DNA of 20,272 bases from DATBSK01 sp964532485 (GCA_964532485.1 CAZHKE010000054.1:1-20272); one strand, 5' to 3'; positions 1 through 7,321 are shown, numbered from the stretch's first letter. Program-made: numbers and translations. Notes: a model not told the origin generated them from the sequence alone.

Positions 1-744
1 CGGCTCGAGGTCGACGATCCTCTCGTCGTCGTTGAGCATCGCGATCGCGGCCGGCGGCAGAACGGTGGAGCGGATCCCGAACCGCTTCACGAGCTCGGCG
101 AAGGCCTCGGTGGTGAACGCGTCCATCACCACCACTGCGGCACCGGCGCGCAGTCCGAACGCGGCGTTGTAGATGCCGGCGTTCAGCGCCAGGCCGACCG
201 GGACGAGATTCGGTGTCGGGCGCCGGTCCGCCGCGGGCGCTCCACGTCCGCGCAGCGGCGCGAGCACTCGGTCGATCATCTCGAGGTACGAGGTGTGCGT
301 GTGGGTGATCGGTTTCGGCGCACCGGTCGTCCCGGAGGTCCAGATCACGACCGCGTCGTCGTCGGAGAAGGTGCGGGCGTCACCGCGGACGCGGATCCCC
401 GCCTCGTCGACGACCGCGGCCGGCCGAGTCGCGTCGAGGACGCGCTCGACCTCGGCGTCGGGATACCGATTGTTCACAGGAACGAAGACCGCCCCGGCCA
501 GCCACACGCCGACCATCGTGACGATGGCGCGCGGGTCGTTCGGCAGCACGACGCCGACGCCCTGGTGCGGCTGAACCCCGACCTCCCGCAACGACTGCAT
601 GACGGATCGGGCCGCCGCGCGTGCCGCACCGGCCGTGATCGACTCGTCGGCCGAGTGCAAGAGCGGCTCGTCGTCAGGGAACGGGTGGTCCATCAGGACC
701 CCGGCCAAGCCCCCGTTCACGATCGGCGTCGGCAGCTCAGCCAC
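1..744 (-). CDS. AMP-forming acyl-CoA synthetase/ligase (AMP-binding family), 3' end outside the window
   Basis: Translating the minus strand from GTG 744 gives 248 open codons running off the window edge. It is the N-terminal half of an adenylate-forming enzyme, which activates a carboxylate as acyl-AMP and normally transfers it to CoA. The diagnostic phosphate-binding (A3) motif is visible as WTSGTTGAPKPITHTH at about residues 135-150, preceded by the usual 'V.LPN....V....G.W.AGAVFVPVNNRYP' region (65-95). The glycine that usually follows the motif lysine is proline here. The carboxylate substrate cannot be told because the C-terminal domain is missing. An internal ATG at 693 is an alternative start; GTG 744 is preferred because it adds a typical N-terminus (MAELPTPIVNGG). 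No convincing ribosome site was found. Confidence 0.85.
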   Translation of the reverse strand, partial: MAELPTPIVNGGLAGVLMDHPFPDDEPLLHSADESITAGAARAAARSVMQSLREVGVQPHQGVGVVLPNDPRAIVTMVGVWLAGAVFVPVNNRYPDAEVERVLDATRPAAVVDEAGIRVRGDARTFSDDDAVVIWTSGTTGAPKPITHTHTSYLEMIDRVLAPLRGRGAPAADRRPTPNLVPVGLALNAGIYNAAFGLRAGAAVVVMDAFTTEAFAELVKRFGIRSTVLPPAAIAMLNDDERIVDLEP

Positions 745-855
745 ACCTCACCCCCGGGCTCTCCAACTGGCCGGCAAGAGGCAAGTACACCAGAGACACA
801 GACGCGACAGCGCCGCACGCTCGACGTCGGGGGGCTTGTGGACCGTGTGCCGCGC

Positions 856-886
856 TTGACACGACGTGGGTCGGACCGCGCATCAT
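856..886 (+). promoter_or_regulatory. Candidate leaderless promoter of the arylsulfotransferase gene
   Basis: TTGACA at 856-861 matches the -35 consensus exactly. After 19 bases comes CATCAT (881-886), an acceptable -10 element differing from TANNNT only in the first base. The ATG begins 9 bases after the -10, so transcription could start at or next to the start codon. No Shine-Dalgarno sequence precedes the ATG, which fits a leaderless message. Transcript start mapping would be needed to prove it. Confidence 0.4.
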
Positions 887-894
887 CGGCCCGC

Positions 895-2244
895 ATGGTC
901 CGCCCTCACCGACTCGCCATCGCGGCCATCCTCGGCCTCGTGGTCGGCGTGGTCTCCGGGAGTGGGCCGGCGACGGCCCACCACGAACGAGGCCTCGGAC
1001 TGCGGACGCACCGCGCCGGCGCCGCCGACGGGTACACACTCTTCGCGCCCGAGGGGCGTAGCGAGACGGTGCTGGTGAGCCTCGACGGCGAGGTCGTGCA
1101 CCGTTGGCGTCACCGCGAGCCCCCGGGGAACATGCAGTACCTCTTGGCGACCGGTGACCTGCTCCGTGCCGGCGACCACGATGTCGACAACCGCTTCCTG
1201 CGCGGGAAGGGCGGCGGCGGTCGCATCGAACGCCTCGCTTGGGACGGCACACCGGAGTGGCGCTTCGACTACAACACTCCCGAGCACCGCCAGCACCATG
1301 ACATCGAGCCGCTCCCCAACGGCAACGTGCTCCTCATCGCCTGGGAGCACAAGACCGCCCGAGAGGCGATCGCCGCAGGACGCAGACCCGCGCTGCTCAG
1401 CGACGGTGAGCTGTGGCCCGACACGGTCGTCGAGGTCGACCCGCACACGAACGACATCGTGTGGGAATGGCACGTCTTCGACCACCTGATCCAGGACCAC
1501 GACCCGAGCAAGGCGAACTACGGGACCGTGGCCGAGCACCCGGAGCGCATCGACGTGAACTTCACCCTCGGAGGGCACGGCGGCAAGGACTGGAACCACA
1601 CGAACTCCGTCGACTACAACGCCGACCTCGATCAGATCGTCGTGAGCGTGCGGCAGTTCAGCGAGATCTGGATCATCGACCATGCGACCACGACCGAGGA
1701 GGCGCGCGGCCCGGCGGGAGATCTGCTCTTCCGGTATGGCAACCCCGCCGCGTACCACCGTGGAGACGTGAGCGATCAACGGCTGTTCGCCCAGCACGAC
1801 GCTCAGTGGATTCCGGACGGCTACCCGGGCGCGGGGTCGATCCTGGTGTTCAGCAACGGCCAGAAGGAGATCCGCGAGTGGTCGAGCGTGGAGCAGATCA
1901 CCCCCGCGCTCGACGGTCGCCGGTACCAGCGCGCGCTCGACGCCGCGTTCGCCGCGACGTCGGCCCGCGTGTACGGCAACTCGACCGGCGAGCGGTTCTT
2001 CGGTTTCAACACCTCGGGTGCTCAACGGCTCCGGAACGGCAACACGCTGATCACCGACGGCCCGCACGGCCGCGAGTTCGAGGTGACGCCGAGGCGGCGT
2101 GTCGTCTGGGACTACGTGAACCCACTCTTCAACGGTGATCCCCACGACCGGGGGGTCAGCGCCGCCGGCTTCGAGTCGGAGCCGTGGCGACTCTTCCGCG
2201 CCGAGCGCTACGACACTTCTTACCCCGGGGTCGCACGGCTCTAG
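895..2244 (+). CDS. Secreted arylsulfotransferase (ASST)-like protein
   Basis: This 449-aa protein begins with a signal peptide (MVRPHR, then a hydrophobic stretch to about residue 22, and a likely cleavage after ATA at 28). The mature part is a beta-propeller with repeated 'PNGN' turns typical of arylsulfotransferases, which move sulfate between phenolic compounds outside the cytoplasm without PAPS. Motifs: HDIEPLPNGNVL (H135), WNHTNS (H235, N237), SVRQ (R253) and QHD (H301). The H-x-N...R spacing of 18 residues equals that recalled for the E. coli enzyme (H356, N358, R374), so the active site looks intact; H301 would be the nucleophile. The frame is open far upstream, but ATG 895 gives the signal peptide. 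The stop lies 3 bases from the stop of the convergent SnoaL-like gene. Some relatives are annotated only as ASST-fold proteins, so the substrate is unknown. Confidence 0.8.
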   Translation: MVRPHRLAIAAILGLVVGVVSGSGPATAHHERGLGLRTHRAGAADGYTLFAPEGRSETVLVSLDGEVVHRWRHREPPGNMQYLLATGDLLRAGDHDVDNRFLRGKGGGGRIERLAWDGTPEWRFDYNTPEHRQHHDIEPLPNGNVLLIAWEHKTAREAIAAGRRPALLSDGELWPDTVVEVDPHTNDIVWEWHVFDHLIQDHDPSKANYGTVAEHPERIDVNFTLGGHGGKDWNHTNSVDYNADLDQIVVSVRQFSEIWIIDHATTTEEARGPAGDLLFRYGNPAAYHRGDVSDQRLFAQHDAQWIPDGYPGAGSILVFSNGQKEIREWSSVEQITPALDGRRYQRALDAAFAATSARVYGNSTGERFFGFNTSGAQRLRNGNTLITDGPHGREFEVTPRRRVVWDYVNPLFNGDPHDRGVSAAGFESEPWRLFRAERYDTSYPGVARL

Positions 2245-2247
2245 GAA

Positions 2248-2634
2248 CTACCCCCAGAAGGCGTCCTCGGCGGCCTCGTCCGAGGTCGTCAGGTCGAGCC
2301 GACTGATCTGGTCGCCCGAGAACGCGAACGCGATCGACTCGTCGATGTCGAGGGTCTTGCCCTCACGCGCGGCCGTCGCATGGTGGACGGTGACGACCTT
2401 GTCGCCCTCGGTCTTCACGCTCTTGAGCTCGGCCGAGAACGTGCCGCCCGACAGCTCGAACAGCTTCCCGTAGAGCCCGAGGACGTTGTCGATCCCCTGG
2501 TACTCGCCGGAGGTCGGGTTGTTGCCGGGCTGCTGCTGCACGACGTCGGGCGTGTAGATCGACCGGAAGTGGTCCATGTCGCCCTCGCCGAACGCCCGGT
2601 AGCCCCCTCGGACGATCTCTTCCTTGTCGGCCAT
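2248..2634 (-). CDS. SnoaL-like / NTF2-fold small protein
   Basis: 128 aa, starting MADKEEIVRGGYRAFGEGDMDHF and carrying the pattern of SnoaL-like polyketide cyclase / ketosteroid-isomerase-like proteins: an N-terminal helix 'VRGGYRAFGEGDMD', then 'YTPDVVQQQPGNNPTSGEYQGIDNV' and a beta-sheet ending 'GDQISRLDL'. The fold is a cone-shaped alpha+beta barrel with one pocket. Stand-alone members are mostly uncharacterised, so no reaction is claimed. The start is fixed by GGGAG about six bases before ATG 2634. It is convergent with the arylsulfotransferase, with only 3 bp between the stop codons, so a terminator must lie inside one of the genes or be absent. It is the first of several small stand-alone barrel-type proteins on this strand. 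Confidence 0.8.
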   Translation of the reverse strand: MADKEEIVRGGYRAFGEGDMDHFRSIYTPDVVQQQPGNNPTSGEYQGIDNVLGLYGKLFELSGGTFSAELKSVKTEGDKVVTVHHATAAREGKTLDIDESIAFAFSGDQISRLDLTTSDEAAEDAFWG

Positions 2635-2659
2635 GACTGCTCCCTCTCTCGGTGGAGCG

Positions 2660-2688
2660 ATTGAAGCAGCAGATCAGGCGCAGGGCAA
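2660..2688 (-). promoter_or_regulatory. Possible promoter of the SnoaL-like gene
   Basis: On the minus strand, TTGCCC (2688-2683) is followed after 17 bases by TTCAAT (2665-2660), about 25 bases before the ATG and just upstream of the ribosome site. Each box matches only four of six consensus bases, so this is weak support. Confidence 0.28.
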
Positions 2689-2751
2689 CCGGACGTGTCG
2701 CAGCCGACGCGCGGTCGAGGACGCGACCGCGCGTCGGCCGGCGCGCCTCGC

Positions 2752-3093
2752 TCAGCGGACGGTCTCGCGCCAGGCCATGGCCTGGAGCTCGATCGCCACG
2801 GCGTCCATCACGTCGACCACCGGCTCGAGCCGGAACGTGAACGCAGCCAGGGCGGTGGTCAGCGCGTGGATGTCGGCGAGGTTGTCGGTCTCGATGACCG
2901 CGTACCCACCCCAGTCGCCGACGCGCACCACGAACTGGTGGAACGTGATGCCCTCAGGCTGGTCCCACTCGCCGAACACCTCGAGGATGCGCGACTGGGC
3001 GGCCTCGTACTCGGACGGCCCGGCTCCGGGACGTTCCTCCCAGCGCAGGACGTACTTCTGGTAGGCGGGCGCTTCGGTTGCGGGGATGCTCAT
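2752..3093 (-). CDS. DUF3303-like small protein
   Basis: 113 aa. The pattern 'KYVLRWEERPG....EYEAAQSRILEVFGEWDQPEGITFHQFVVRVGDWGGYAVIETDNLADIHALTTALAAFTFRLEPVVDV' fits the DUF3303 family: a beta strand, a helix, 'P.G......' and then the 'GG.AV.ETD' strand and a helix, which resembles a ferredoxin-like dimeric alpha/beta barrel. No catalytic residues are known for the family and no function is claimed. The start at ATG 3093 is supported by GAGGAG about nine bases upstream; a longer open frame upstream runs into the leader hairpin and is not credible. Its leader holds an inverted repeat and a 23-bp element identical to one upstream of the gene at 3425-3697. Confidence 0.72.
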   Translation of the reverse strand: MSIPATEAPAYQKYVLRWEERPGAGPSEYEAAQSRILEVFGEWDQPEGITFHQFVVRVGDWGGYAVIETDNLADIHALTTALAAFTFRLEPVVDVMDAVAIELQAMAWRETVR

Positions 3094-3117
3094 GGTGCGA
3101 TGCTCCTCTGTCGTTCT

Positions 3118-3139
3118 CCCGGGCACCGGTGTGCCCGGG
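3118..3139 (-). promoter_or_regulatory. Leader hairpin upstream of the DUF3303-like gene
   Basis: A perfect 9-bp inverted repeat, CCCGGGCAC (3118-3126) and GTGCCCGGG (3131-3139), has a 4-base loop. It sits between the 23-bp shared element and the ribosome site, 24 bases before the ATG. No T-run follows, so it is more likely a leader structure or operator than a terminator. The other gene carrying the shared element also has a hairpin in the same relative place. Confidence 0.5.
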
Positions 3140-3174
3140 CTGGATTCCGATCGTGCGCCGATTCGAGCGCCCGG

Positions 3175-3197
3175 GCATCGGGAGGTCTCCCCATTTC
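3175..3197 (-). repeat. 23-bp shared upstream element, copy 1
   Basis: Positions 3175-3197 are identical base for base to 3797-3819, and the bases on both sides differ. The core is the near-palindrome GGGGAGACCTCCC on the minus strand. This copy ends 81 bases upstream of the DUF3303-like start codon; copy 2 ends 99 bases upstream of the gene at 3425-3697, in the same orientation. A shared promoter or operator is the simplest reading. Confidence 0.75.
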
Positions 3198-3222
3198 TGC
3201 TCCAACCCCGTCGTGGGCGGAC

Positions 3223-3403
3223 GCGAGTCGGGGGGCGGACCCGGGGGCGGGGCCCCACCCCCCCCCAGCGGGTGTGGTGAGGAGCGAACCGGAGTAATTG
3301 GCGCNNNNNNNNNNCCTGGGCGAGCCCCCCCCATTCCCCCCCCCCCCCCGGCGGGGGCCCCGCGGCGCGGGGCCCCCCCCCGCCGCCCCCCCCCCGACCG
3401 CAC
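3223..3403. other. Assembly gap (10 N at 3305-3314) in G/C homopolymer sequence
   Basis: Ten Ns at 3305-3314 are flanked on both sides by long runs of C and G, including GGGGCCCC blocks and C-runs of 9 to 14. The non-genic stretch 3094-3424 holds the leader of the DUF3303-like gene, then this low-quality region. The flanks look like sequencing or assembly artefact at contig ends, so coding calls across the gap are not reliable and its true length is unknown. A missing small gene here cannot be ruled out. Confidence 0.85.
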
Positions 3404-3424
3404 CCGAGCTGTGATGGTCAGCAG

Positions 3425-3697
3425 CTACGCGTCGTACTGGCCGCCGAGCTCTGCCGCTTCCGGCCGGCCGACGTGTCCGGCCTCCTGGAGGATCGCCGGG
3501 ACCTCGGGATCGGAGACGAAGCTCTGCCAGCCCTCGGCGTCCCAGTCGAACAGGACCCAGACCCGGTCGTCCTCACTGGGATCGCGAAAGACCGTCGAGC
3601 CCTTGGAGCCGTGCAGCTTTCGCTTCTCAGCGCCCTTGGTCGAGAAGACATTCACGAAACGGTCGAAGTCCTCGACCTTCGTCGTTGCCAGGATCAT
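3425..3697 (-). CDS. Small dimeric alpha/beta-barrel-like protein, unknown function
   Basis: 90 aa, starting MILATTKVEDFDRFVNVF. The layout (strand, helix 'FDRFVNVFSTKGAEKRKLHG', strand 'GSTVFRDPSEDDRVWVLFDW', helix 'AEGWQSFVSDPEVPAILQEAG') is that of a ferredoxin-like monomer of a dimeric alpha/beta barrel, the fold of antibiotic-biosynthesis monooxygenase-like and stress-responsive barrel proteins. I recall similar unnamed actinobacterial proteins but no function. ATG 3697 is firmly supported by a GGAGGAG ribosome site five bases upstream. The leader carries a 14-bp stem hairpin and a copy of the 23-bp element also found before the DUF3303-like gene. It lies 138 bases after the stop of the large regulator, in the same direction. 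Confidence 0.75.
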   Translation of the reverse strand: MILATTKVEDFDRFVNVFSTKGAEKRKLHGSKGSTVFRDPSEDDRVWVLFDWDAEGWQSFVSDPEVPAILQEAGHVGRPEAAELGGQYDA

Positions 3698-3735
3698 GGT
3701 GCTCCTCCTCTGCGGAACGTGCCGTCGCGGTCCTG

Positions 3736-3770
3736 CGACAAGGCCGCGAGCTCAGGTCGCGGTCTTGTCG
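3736..3770 (-). promoter_or_regulatory. Strong leader hairpin upstream of the 90-aa barrel gene
   Basis: Arms 3736-3749 and 3757-3770 are complementary over 14 positions with one mismatch, with a 7-base loop. The structure lies 38 bases before the ATG and 26 bases after the shared 23-bp element. No T-run follows on the minus strand. It could be a leader regulatory structure, a terminator of the upstream regulator without a U-tract, or an RNA-stability element. Confidence 0.55.
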
Positions 3771-3796
3771 ACCGTACGGACCCCGGAGAGGGCATC

Positions 3797-3819
3797 GCAT
3801 CGGGAGGTCTCCCCATTTC
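3797..3819 (-). repeat. 23-bp shared upstream element, copy 2
   Basis: Perfect copy of 3175-3197. It starts 16 bases after the stop codon of the cyclase-ATPase-LuxR regulator and ends 99 bases before the start of the 90-aa barrel gene. Its position suggests that the barrel gene has its own promoter here and is not only read through from the regulator. Confidence 0.75.
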
Positions 3820-3835
3820 GACGCGTCGTGAGCGG

Positions 3836-6727
3836 TCAGGCAACGACCTCGTGCTGGAACGCCCAGAGCGTCGCTGCCGCCCGGTTGGACACGTCGATCT
3901 TCGTGTAGATGTGCTGAATGTGGTGATCGGCGGTCTTGGGGGAGATGTAGAGCCGGTCGGCGATCTCGCGTGTGGTGAGTCCTTCGGCGACCAGGCGTAG
4001 CACCTCGACCTCACGGCGGCTGAGGGCGCCCGGTCGACCGGAACCGGTCGCTCGCGTCGCCAGCTGCGCGCGCGCGAGCTGGATCTGTTCTTGCGCGTAG
4101 TGCGCTGCCGTGGCGAGGTCCATGGTCGCCCCATCGGACGTGCACTCGTCGAAGCGGTCCGAGCCCAGCTTCGACACGATGCGGCCCGCGAGCTCGGGCA
4201 GGTCGGGTACGTGGTGGTCGCCGCCGAGGCTGGTGATCGCTCCGTAGAGCGTTCCCGCTGCCTCCGGGGAGTCGATGCGCTCGAACAGCGACGTCACGCT
4301 GCCCAGGGTGATCGTGAGCTGGGCGACGTTGCCGGATCGACGAAACGAGTCGATGGAGGCTTCGAACAGAGCGAGCGACTCCTCGGGATCGGCGTCGACC
4401 AGCTTGAGCAGCGCGGCGTCGCGCGCGATGAACCCCTCGAAGAAGTGGACCCGGTGCTGGCGGACGTAGTCGAGACCCTCCCGCCAAGCCGTGAGCGCGC
4501 GGGCAGCGTCCACGCGCGCGTACACCGATCCGCGCACCCAGAGCGCGTACGCGATCAACCACGGGTTCCCCTGCGCGCGCGCTGCGTCGACGGCCTCCTC
4601 GACGAGATCCATTGCTTCGTCGACTCGTCCCGTCGCCTGGAGACCGTCGACGAGCCCCGGCATGCCGTAGGCGCGCGCAGACCCGGGCAGGGCGGCGACG
4701 CGCTCGGTGAGCTCCAGGTAACGGTCGAGGTGTCCGCAGTACACCTGGGCGAGCGCCTCGATGAAGCTTGCCCAGCCGGGCTCGAAGGGCTCGTAGCGCG
4801 CGTCCGTCTCCAGGCGTGCCGCGGTCTGCGCGTGGGCGACGGCGTGACCGGGACTTCCGGTGAAGCAGCTGTACCCGGCCGCGGTGTACACCCGCGGCAG
4901 TCGACGCACGTCGGCGGCCGCCGCCGCGTCGATGACGTCCTCGACCCAGCCGACGGCCTCGAAGAGCTCGGTCGAGACGCCGATCATCGCAGTGTGCGCG
5001 GCGATGTCGGCGGCGGGCTCGACGTCGTTGCGCGCCGCGCTCCAGCGGAAGGCGGCGCGCAGGTTCGCGAACTCGATCTCCACCCAATCGACTGCGTCGC
5101 GGAACCCGGGGCCGTTCCACCGGTCCCAGCGCTTCGTCACCTCCTTCGCGAAGTAGGCCGCGTGCCGGTCGCGCGCGTCGTCGAGGATGCCGAGCTGCGA
5201 GAGCTCTTCCTCGGCGAACTGGCGGATCGTCTCGAGGAGGCCGTACCGGAGGTGTCCGGTGGCGCGGTTCGTCGAGACCAATGACTTGCGAGTCAGCGAT
5301 TCCAGGCGATCGAGCACGTCGACCGTGTCGGGGGCATCCATGACCTCCGCGAGCGCGTCGAGGCCGAAGCCGCCCGAGAAGACGGATGCGTGCAGCAGGA
5401 CGGAACGCTCCTGCGCGTCCAGGAGCTCGTACGACCACCCGACTGTCTCCCGCAGGCTCCGTTGGCGTCTCGAGCCGGTCAGCAGGCGGAACCGGTCGGC
5501 GAGGAGACGGCGCTGCAGGTCCTCGGGCGTCAACGAGAGCATCCGTGCCGCCGCCAGCTCGATCCCCAGTGCGAGCCCGTCGAGGCCGCGGCAGATCTCG
5601 GTCACCGCCTCGGCGGGCGCACCGTCCTCGAGCTCGAAGGTCGGGTTGGCCGCCCGCGCGCGCTCGACGAAGAGAGCGACGGCCGCCGACTCGGTGCCGC
5701 CATCGAGGGCCATGGGCGGCACCGGCATCACCTGCTCGCCGGCCGCACGCAGTCCCTCGCGCGAGGTGGCGAGCACCGTGACCGTGTCGGACCGGGCGAG
5801 GATCACCTCCGCCGCCTCCGCTGCGGCGTCGACGACGTGCTCACAGTTGTCGAGCAGCAACAGGAGTCGCCGGCCGGACAGGGCCTCGGCAACCGCGTGC
5901 GTCACGGGGACGCCGGCCTGCGGGGTGATCCCCAGGGCGGTCGCGATGGCGTCGGGCACGGATGCCGCATCGCCCACCGGAGCGAGCTCGACGAGCCACA
6001 CGCCATCGGGGAGCTCGTCGGTGAGCGCCGCGCCGACCTCGAGGGCCAGGCGCGTCTTGCCGACGCCCCCGACCCCGGTCAGCGTCACCAACCGGTTGGT
6101 GCGCACCAGGTCGACGACCTCGGCGAGCTCGCGCGCACGACCGACGAGCGCCGTGCTCCGAGCCGGCAGGTTCCCCCGGCGCGCATCGAGCGTCCGCAGC
6201 GCCGGGAAGTCGGCCGCCAGGCCGTCGGCGCGGACCTGGAACACGCGCGCCGCTCCGGGCAAGTCCTTCAGCCGCTGCTCACCGAGATCGATGAGCTCGG
6301 CCGCTTCGAGCAGCGAGCCCGTCGGCGCACCGACGAGGATCTGGCCGCCGTGACCGGCGGCCATGATGCGCGCCGCTCGGTTCAGCACGGGTCCGAAGTA
6401 GTCACCATCGCGCTCCGATGCCTCGCCGGTGTGCAGACCCATGCGCACCGTCACGGGGAGTCTCGTGGGCCAGGACTCCGTCGCGAGCGCCCGCTGCGCC
6501 TCCACCGCGGCGTCGACCGCATCGCGAGCACGCGTGAACGCGACCGCGAACCCGTCGCCGGTGGTGGCGAACACGCACCCGTCGCGGCGCTCGATGGCGG
6601 TGCGGAGGATCTCGTCGTGGCGTTCCAACGCCCGCTGCATCTCCGCCGGCTGCTCCTCCCACAACCGGGTCGACCCTTCCACGTCGGTGAACAGGAACGT
6701 CACCGTTCCCGTCGGCCTCCCGTCCAC
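3836..6727 (-). CDS. Adenylate/guanylate cyclase domain - NB-ARC ATPase - TPR-like - LuxR-type transcriptional regulator
   Basis: 963 aa from GTG 6727. Order: class III cyclase domain (about 7-165), NB-ARC/AAA ATPase (about 190-480), helical repeat region (about 500-890) and LuxR HTH (900-963, LSRREVEVLRLVAEGLTTREIADRLYIS). The build matches M. tuberculosis Rv0386-type regulators. Cyclase residues: metal Asp D15 (FTDVEGS) and D58 (TTGDGF), D109, N116 and R120 (LNRAAR) are present, but the base-selecting lysine four residues before D58 is alanine (A54), so activity or nucleotide choice is doubtful. Walker A is GVGGVGKT (218-225) and Walker B LLLLLDNCEH (288-297). GTG 6784 would add 19 unconserved residues; 6727 is preferred because family members start close to 'PTGTVTFLFTD' and CAGACT lies six bases upstream. 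It probably controls nearby genes in response to a ligand sensed by the ATPase/TPR part (inference). Confidence 0.9.
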   Translation of the reverse strand: MDGRPTGTVTFLFTDVEGSTRLWEEQPAEMQRALERHDEILRTAIERRDGCVFATTGDGFAVAFTRARDAVDAAVEAQRALATESWPTRLPVTVRMGLHTGEASERDGDYFGPVLNRAARIMAAGHGGQILVGAPTGSLLEAAELIDLGEQRLKDLPGAARVFQVRADGLAADFPALRTLDARRGNLPARSTALVGRARELAEVVDLVRTNRLVTLTGVGGVGKTRLALEVGAALTDELPDGVWLVELAPVGDAASVPDAIATALGITPQAGVPVTHAVAEALSGRRLLLLLDNCEHVVDAAAEAAEVILARSDTVTVLATSREGLRAAGEQVMPVPPMALDGGTESAAVALFVERARAANPTFELEDGAPAEAVTEICRGLDGLALGIELAAARMLSLTPEDLQRRLLADRFRLLTGSRRQRSLRETVGWSYELLDAQERSVLLHASVFSGGFGLDALAEVMDAPDTVDVLDRLESLTRKSLVSTNRATGHLRYGLLETIRQFAEEELSQLGILDDARDRHAAYFAKEVTKRWDRWNGPGFRDAVDWVEIEFANLRAAFRWSAARNDVEPAADIAAHTAMIGVSTELFEAVGWVEDVIDAAAAADVRRLPRVYTAAGYSCFTGSPGHAVAHAQTAARLETDARYEPFEPGWASFIEALAQVYCGHLDRYLELTERVAALPGSARAYGMPGLVDGLQATGRVDEAMDLVEEAVDAARAQGNPWLIAYALWVRGSVYARVDAARALTAWREGLDYVRQHRVHFFEGFIARDAALLKLVDADPEESLALFEASIDSFRRSGNVAQLTITLGSVTSLFERIDSPEAAGTLYGAITSLGGDHHVPDLPELAGRIVSKLGSDRFDECTSDGATMDLATAAHYAQEQIQLARAQLATRATGSGRPGALSRREVEVLRLVAEGLTTREIADRLYISPKTADHHIQHIYTKIDVSNRAAATLWAFQHEVVA

Positions 6728-6874
6728 GGGCTCAGTCTGGCATCGGGCACGCGACGTCCGGTCGCCGAGCGTCGGGCGGGTCACCGCGAGCTCGACTGAG
6801 CCGGCCCGGCTGCGTCGCGCTCACGTGAGCGCTGCTTCGACCTCGGCGATCCGCCACGCGTCGGGATGCCTCGG

Positions 6875-7249
6875 TCAGGTGTACGACGCCACCTCGTAGC
6901 AGATCCCGTCGGAGTCGAGGAAGTAGAAGCGCCGGCCTGGTTCGGTCTCGTCGTGGCTGAACGTCTCGATCCCCTCTGCGCGGACGCGCCGATCGATCTC
7001 CTCGAGATCATCGACCAGGATTCCGAGATGCGCGAGGCCGGGACGGTCGTAACCGTTGTGGTACGGCTCGTCGACGACCTCGGGCCGGGTGTACAGCGAG
7101 ATGTAGGAGTCATCCGTCCCGACGTGGACGCACTCGCCGTCCAGCATGGCCGGCCCGCTCCAGCGTGTGCGCCAATCGAACAAGCGCTCGAGAAGACCGG
7201 CGGTGCGATCCGGGCTCGTCACGACGAGGTTCACGTGCTCGAGGTTCAT
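6875..7249 (-). CDS. VOC (glyoxalase/bleomycin-resistance/dioxygenase) family protein
   Basis: 124 aa, one vicinal-oxygen-chelate module. It opens MNLEHVNLVV (metal-ligand position H5), has 'ISLYTRP' in the middle, GLAHLGILVDDLEEI (H74) and ends with FYFLDSDGICYEVASY (E119), the typical H...H...E set of the superfamily. Members bind a divalent metal and act on small molecules (glyoxalases, dioxygenases, epimerases, drug-binding proteins); the subfamily cannot be told. The start at ATG 7249 is favoured by a well-placed promoter with no room for a leader and by the lack of a ribosome site. It lies upstream of the large regulator on the same strand, about 150 bases away. Confidence 0.85.
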   Translation of the reverse strand: MNLEHVNLVVTSPDRTAGLLERLFDWRTRWSGPAMLDGECVHVGTDDSYISLYTRPEVVDEPYHNGYDRPGLAHLGILVDDLEEIDRRVRAEGIETFSHDETEPGRRFYFLDSDGICYEVASYT

Positions 7250-7255
7250 GCCCCG

Positions 7256-7288
7256 AACCTAGAAGTTCGAGTTACCTTGAAGTCAAGG
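7256..7288 (-). promoter_or_regulatory. Candidate leaderless promoter with dyad operator for the VOC gene
   Basis: On the minus strand, TTGACT (7286-7281), a 19-base spacer and TAGGTT (7261-7256) are followed six bases later by the ATG, so the message would start at the codon. A perfect dyad, CCTTGA-AG-TCAAGG (7275-7288), overlaps the -35 box, and a second short one, CGAAC-N6-GTTCG (7255-7270), overlaps the -10. A 19-base spacer with a dyad is also the layout of MerR-type promoters, but no MerR gene is in the window. Confidence 0.5.
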
Positions 7289-7321
7289 GACCACCAGGGA
7301 CTCCCGAGCTCGTCGCAACCG

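Noticed and set aside
883..2145. Long minus-strand open frame (420 aa) opposite the arylsulfotransferase
   Set aside because: G/C third-position shadow: valine/arginine-rich with no domain, while the plus frame has a signal peptide and family motifs.
2954..3908. Open frames running through the N block
   Set aside because: They depend on unknown bases and homopolymer runs, and overlap well-supported genes on the minus strand.
4091..6799. Several plus-strand open frames of up to 469 aa opposite the regulator
   Set aside because: Low-complexity arginine/alanine-rich translations with no recognisable domain; typical of high-G+C antisense frames.
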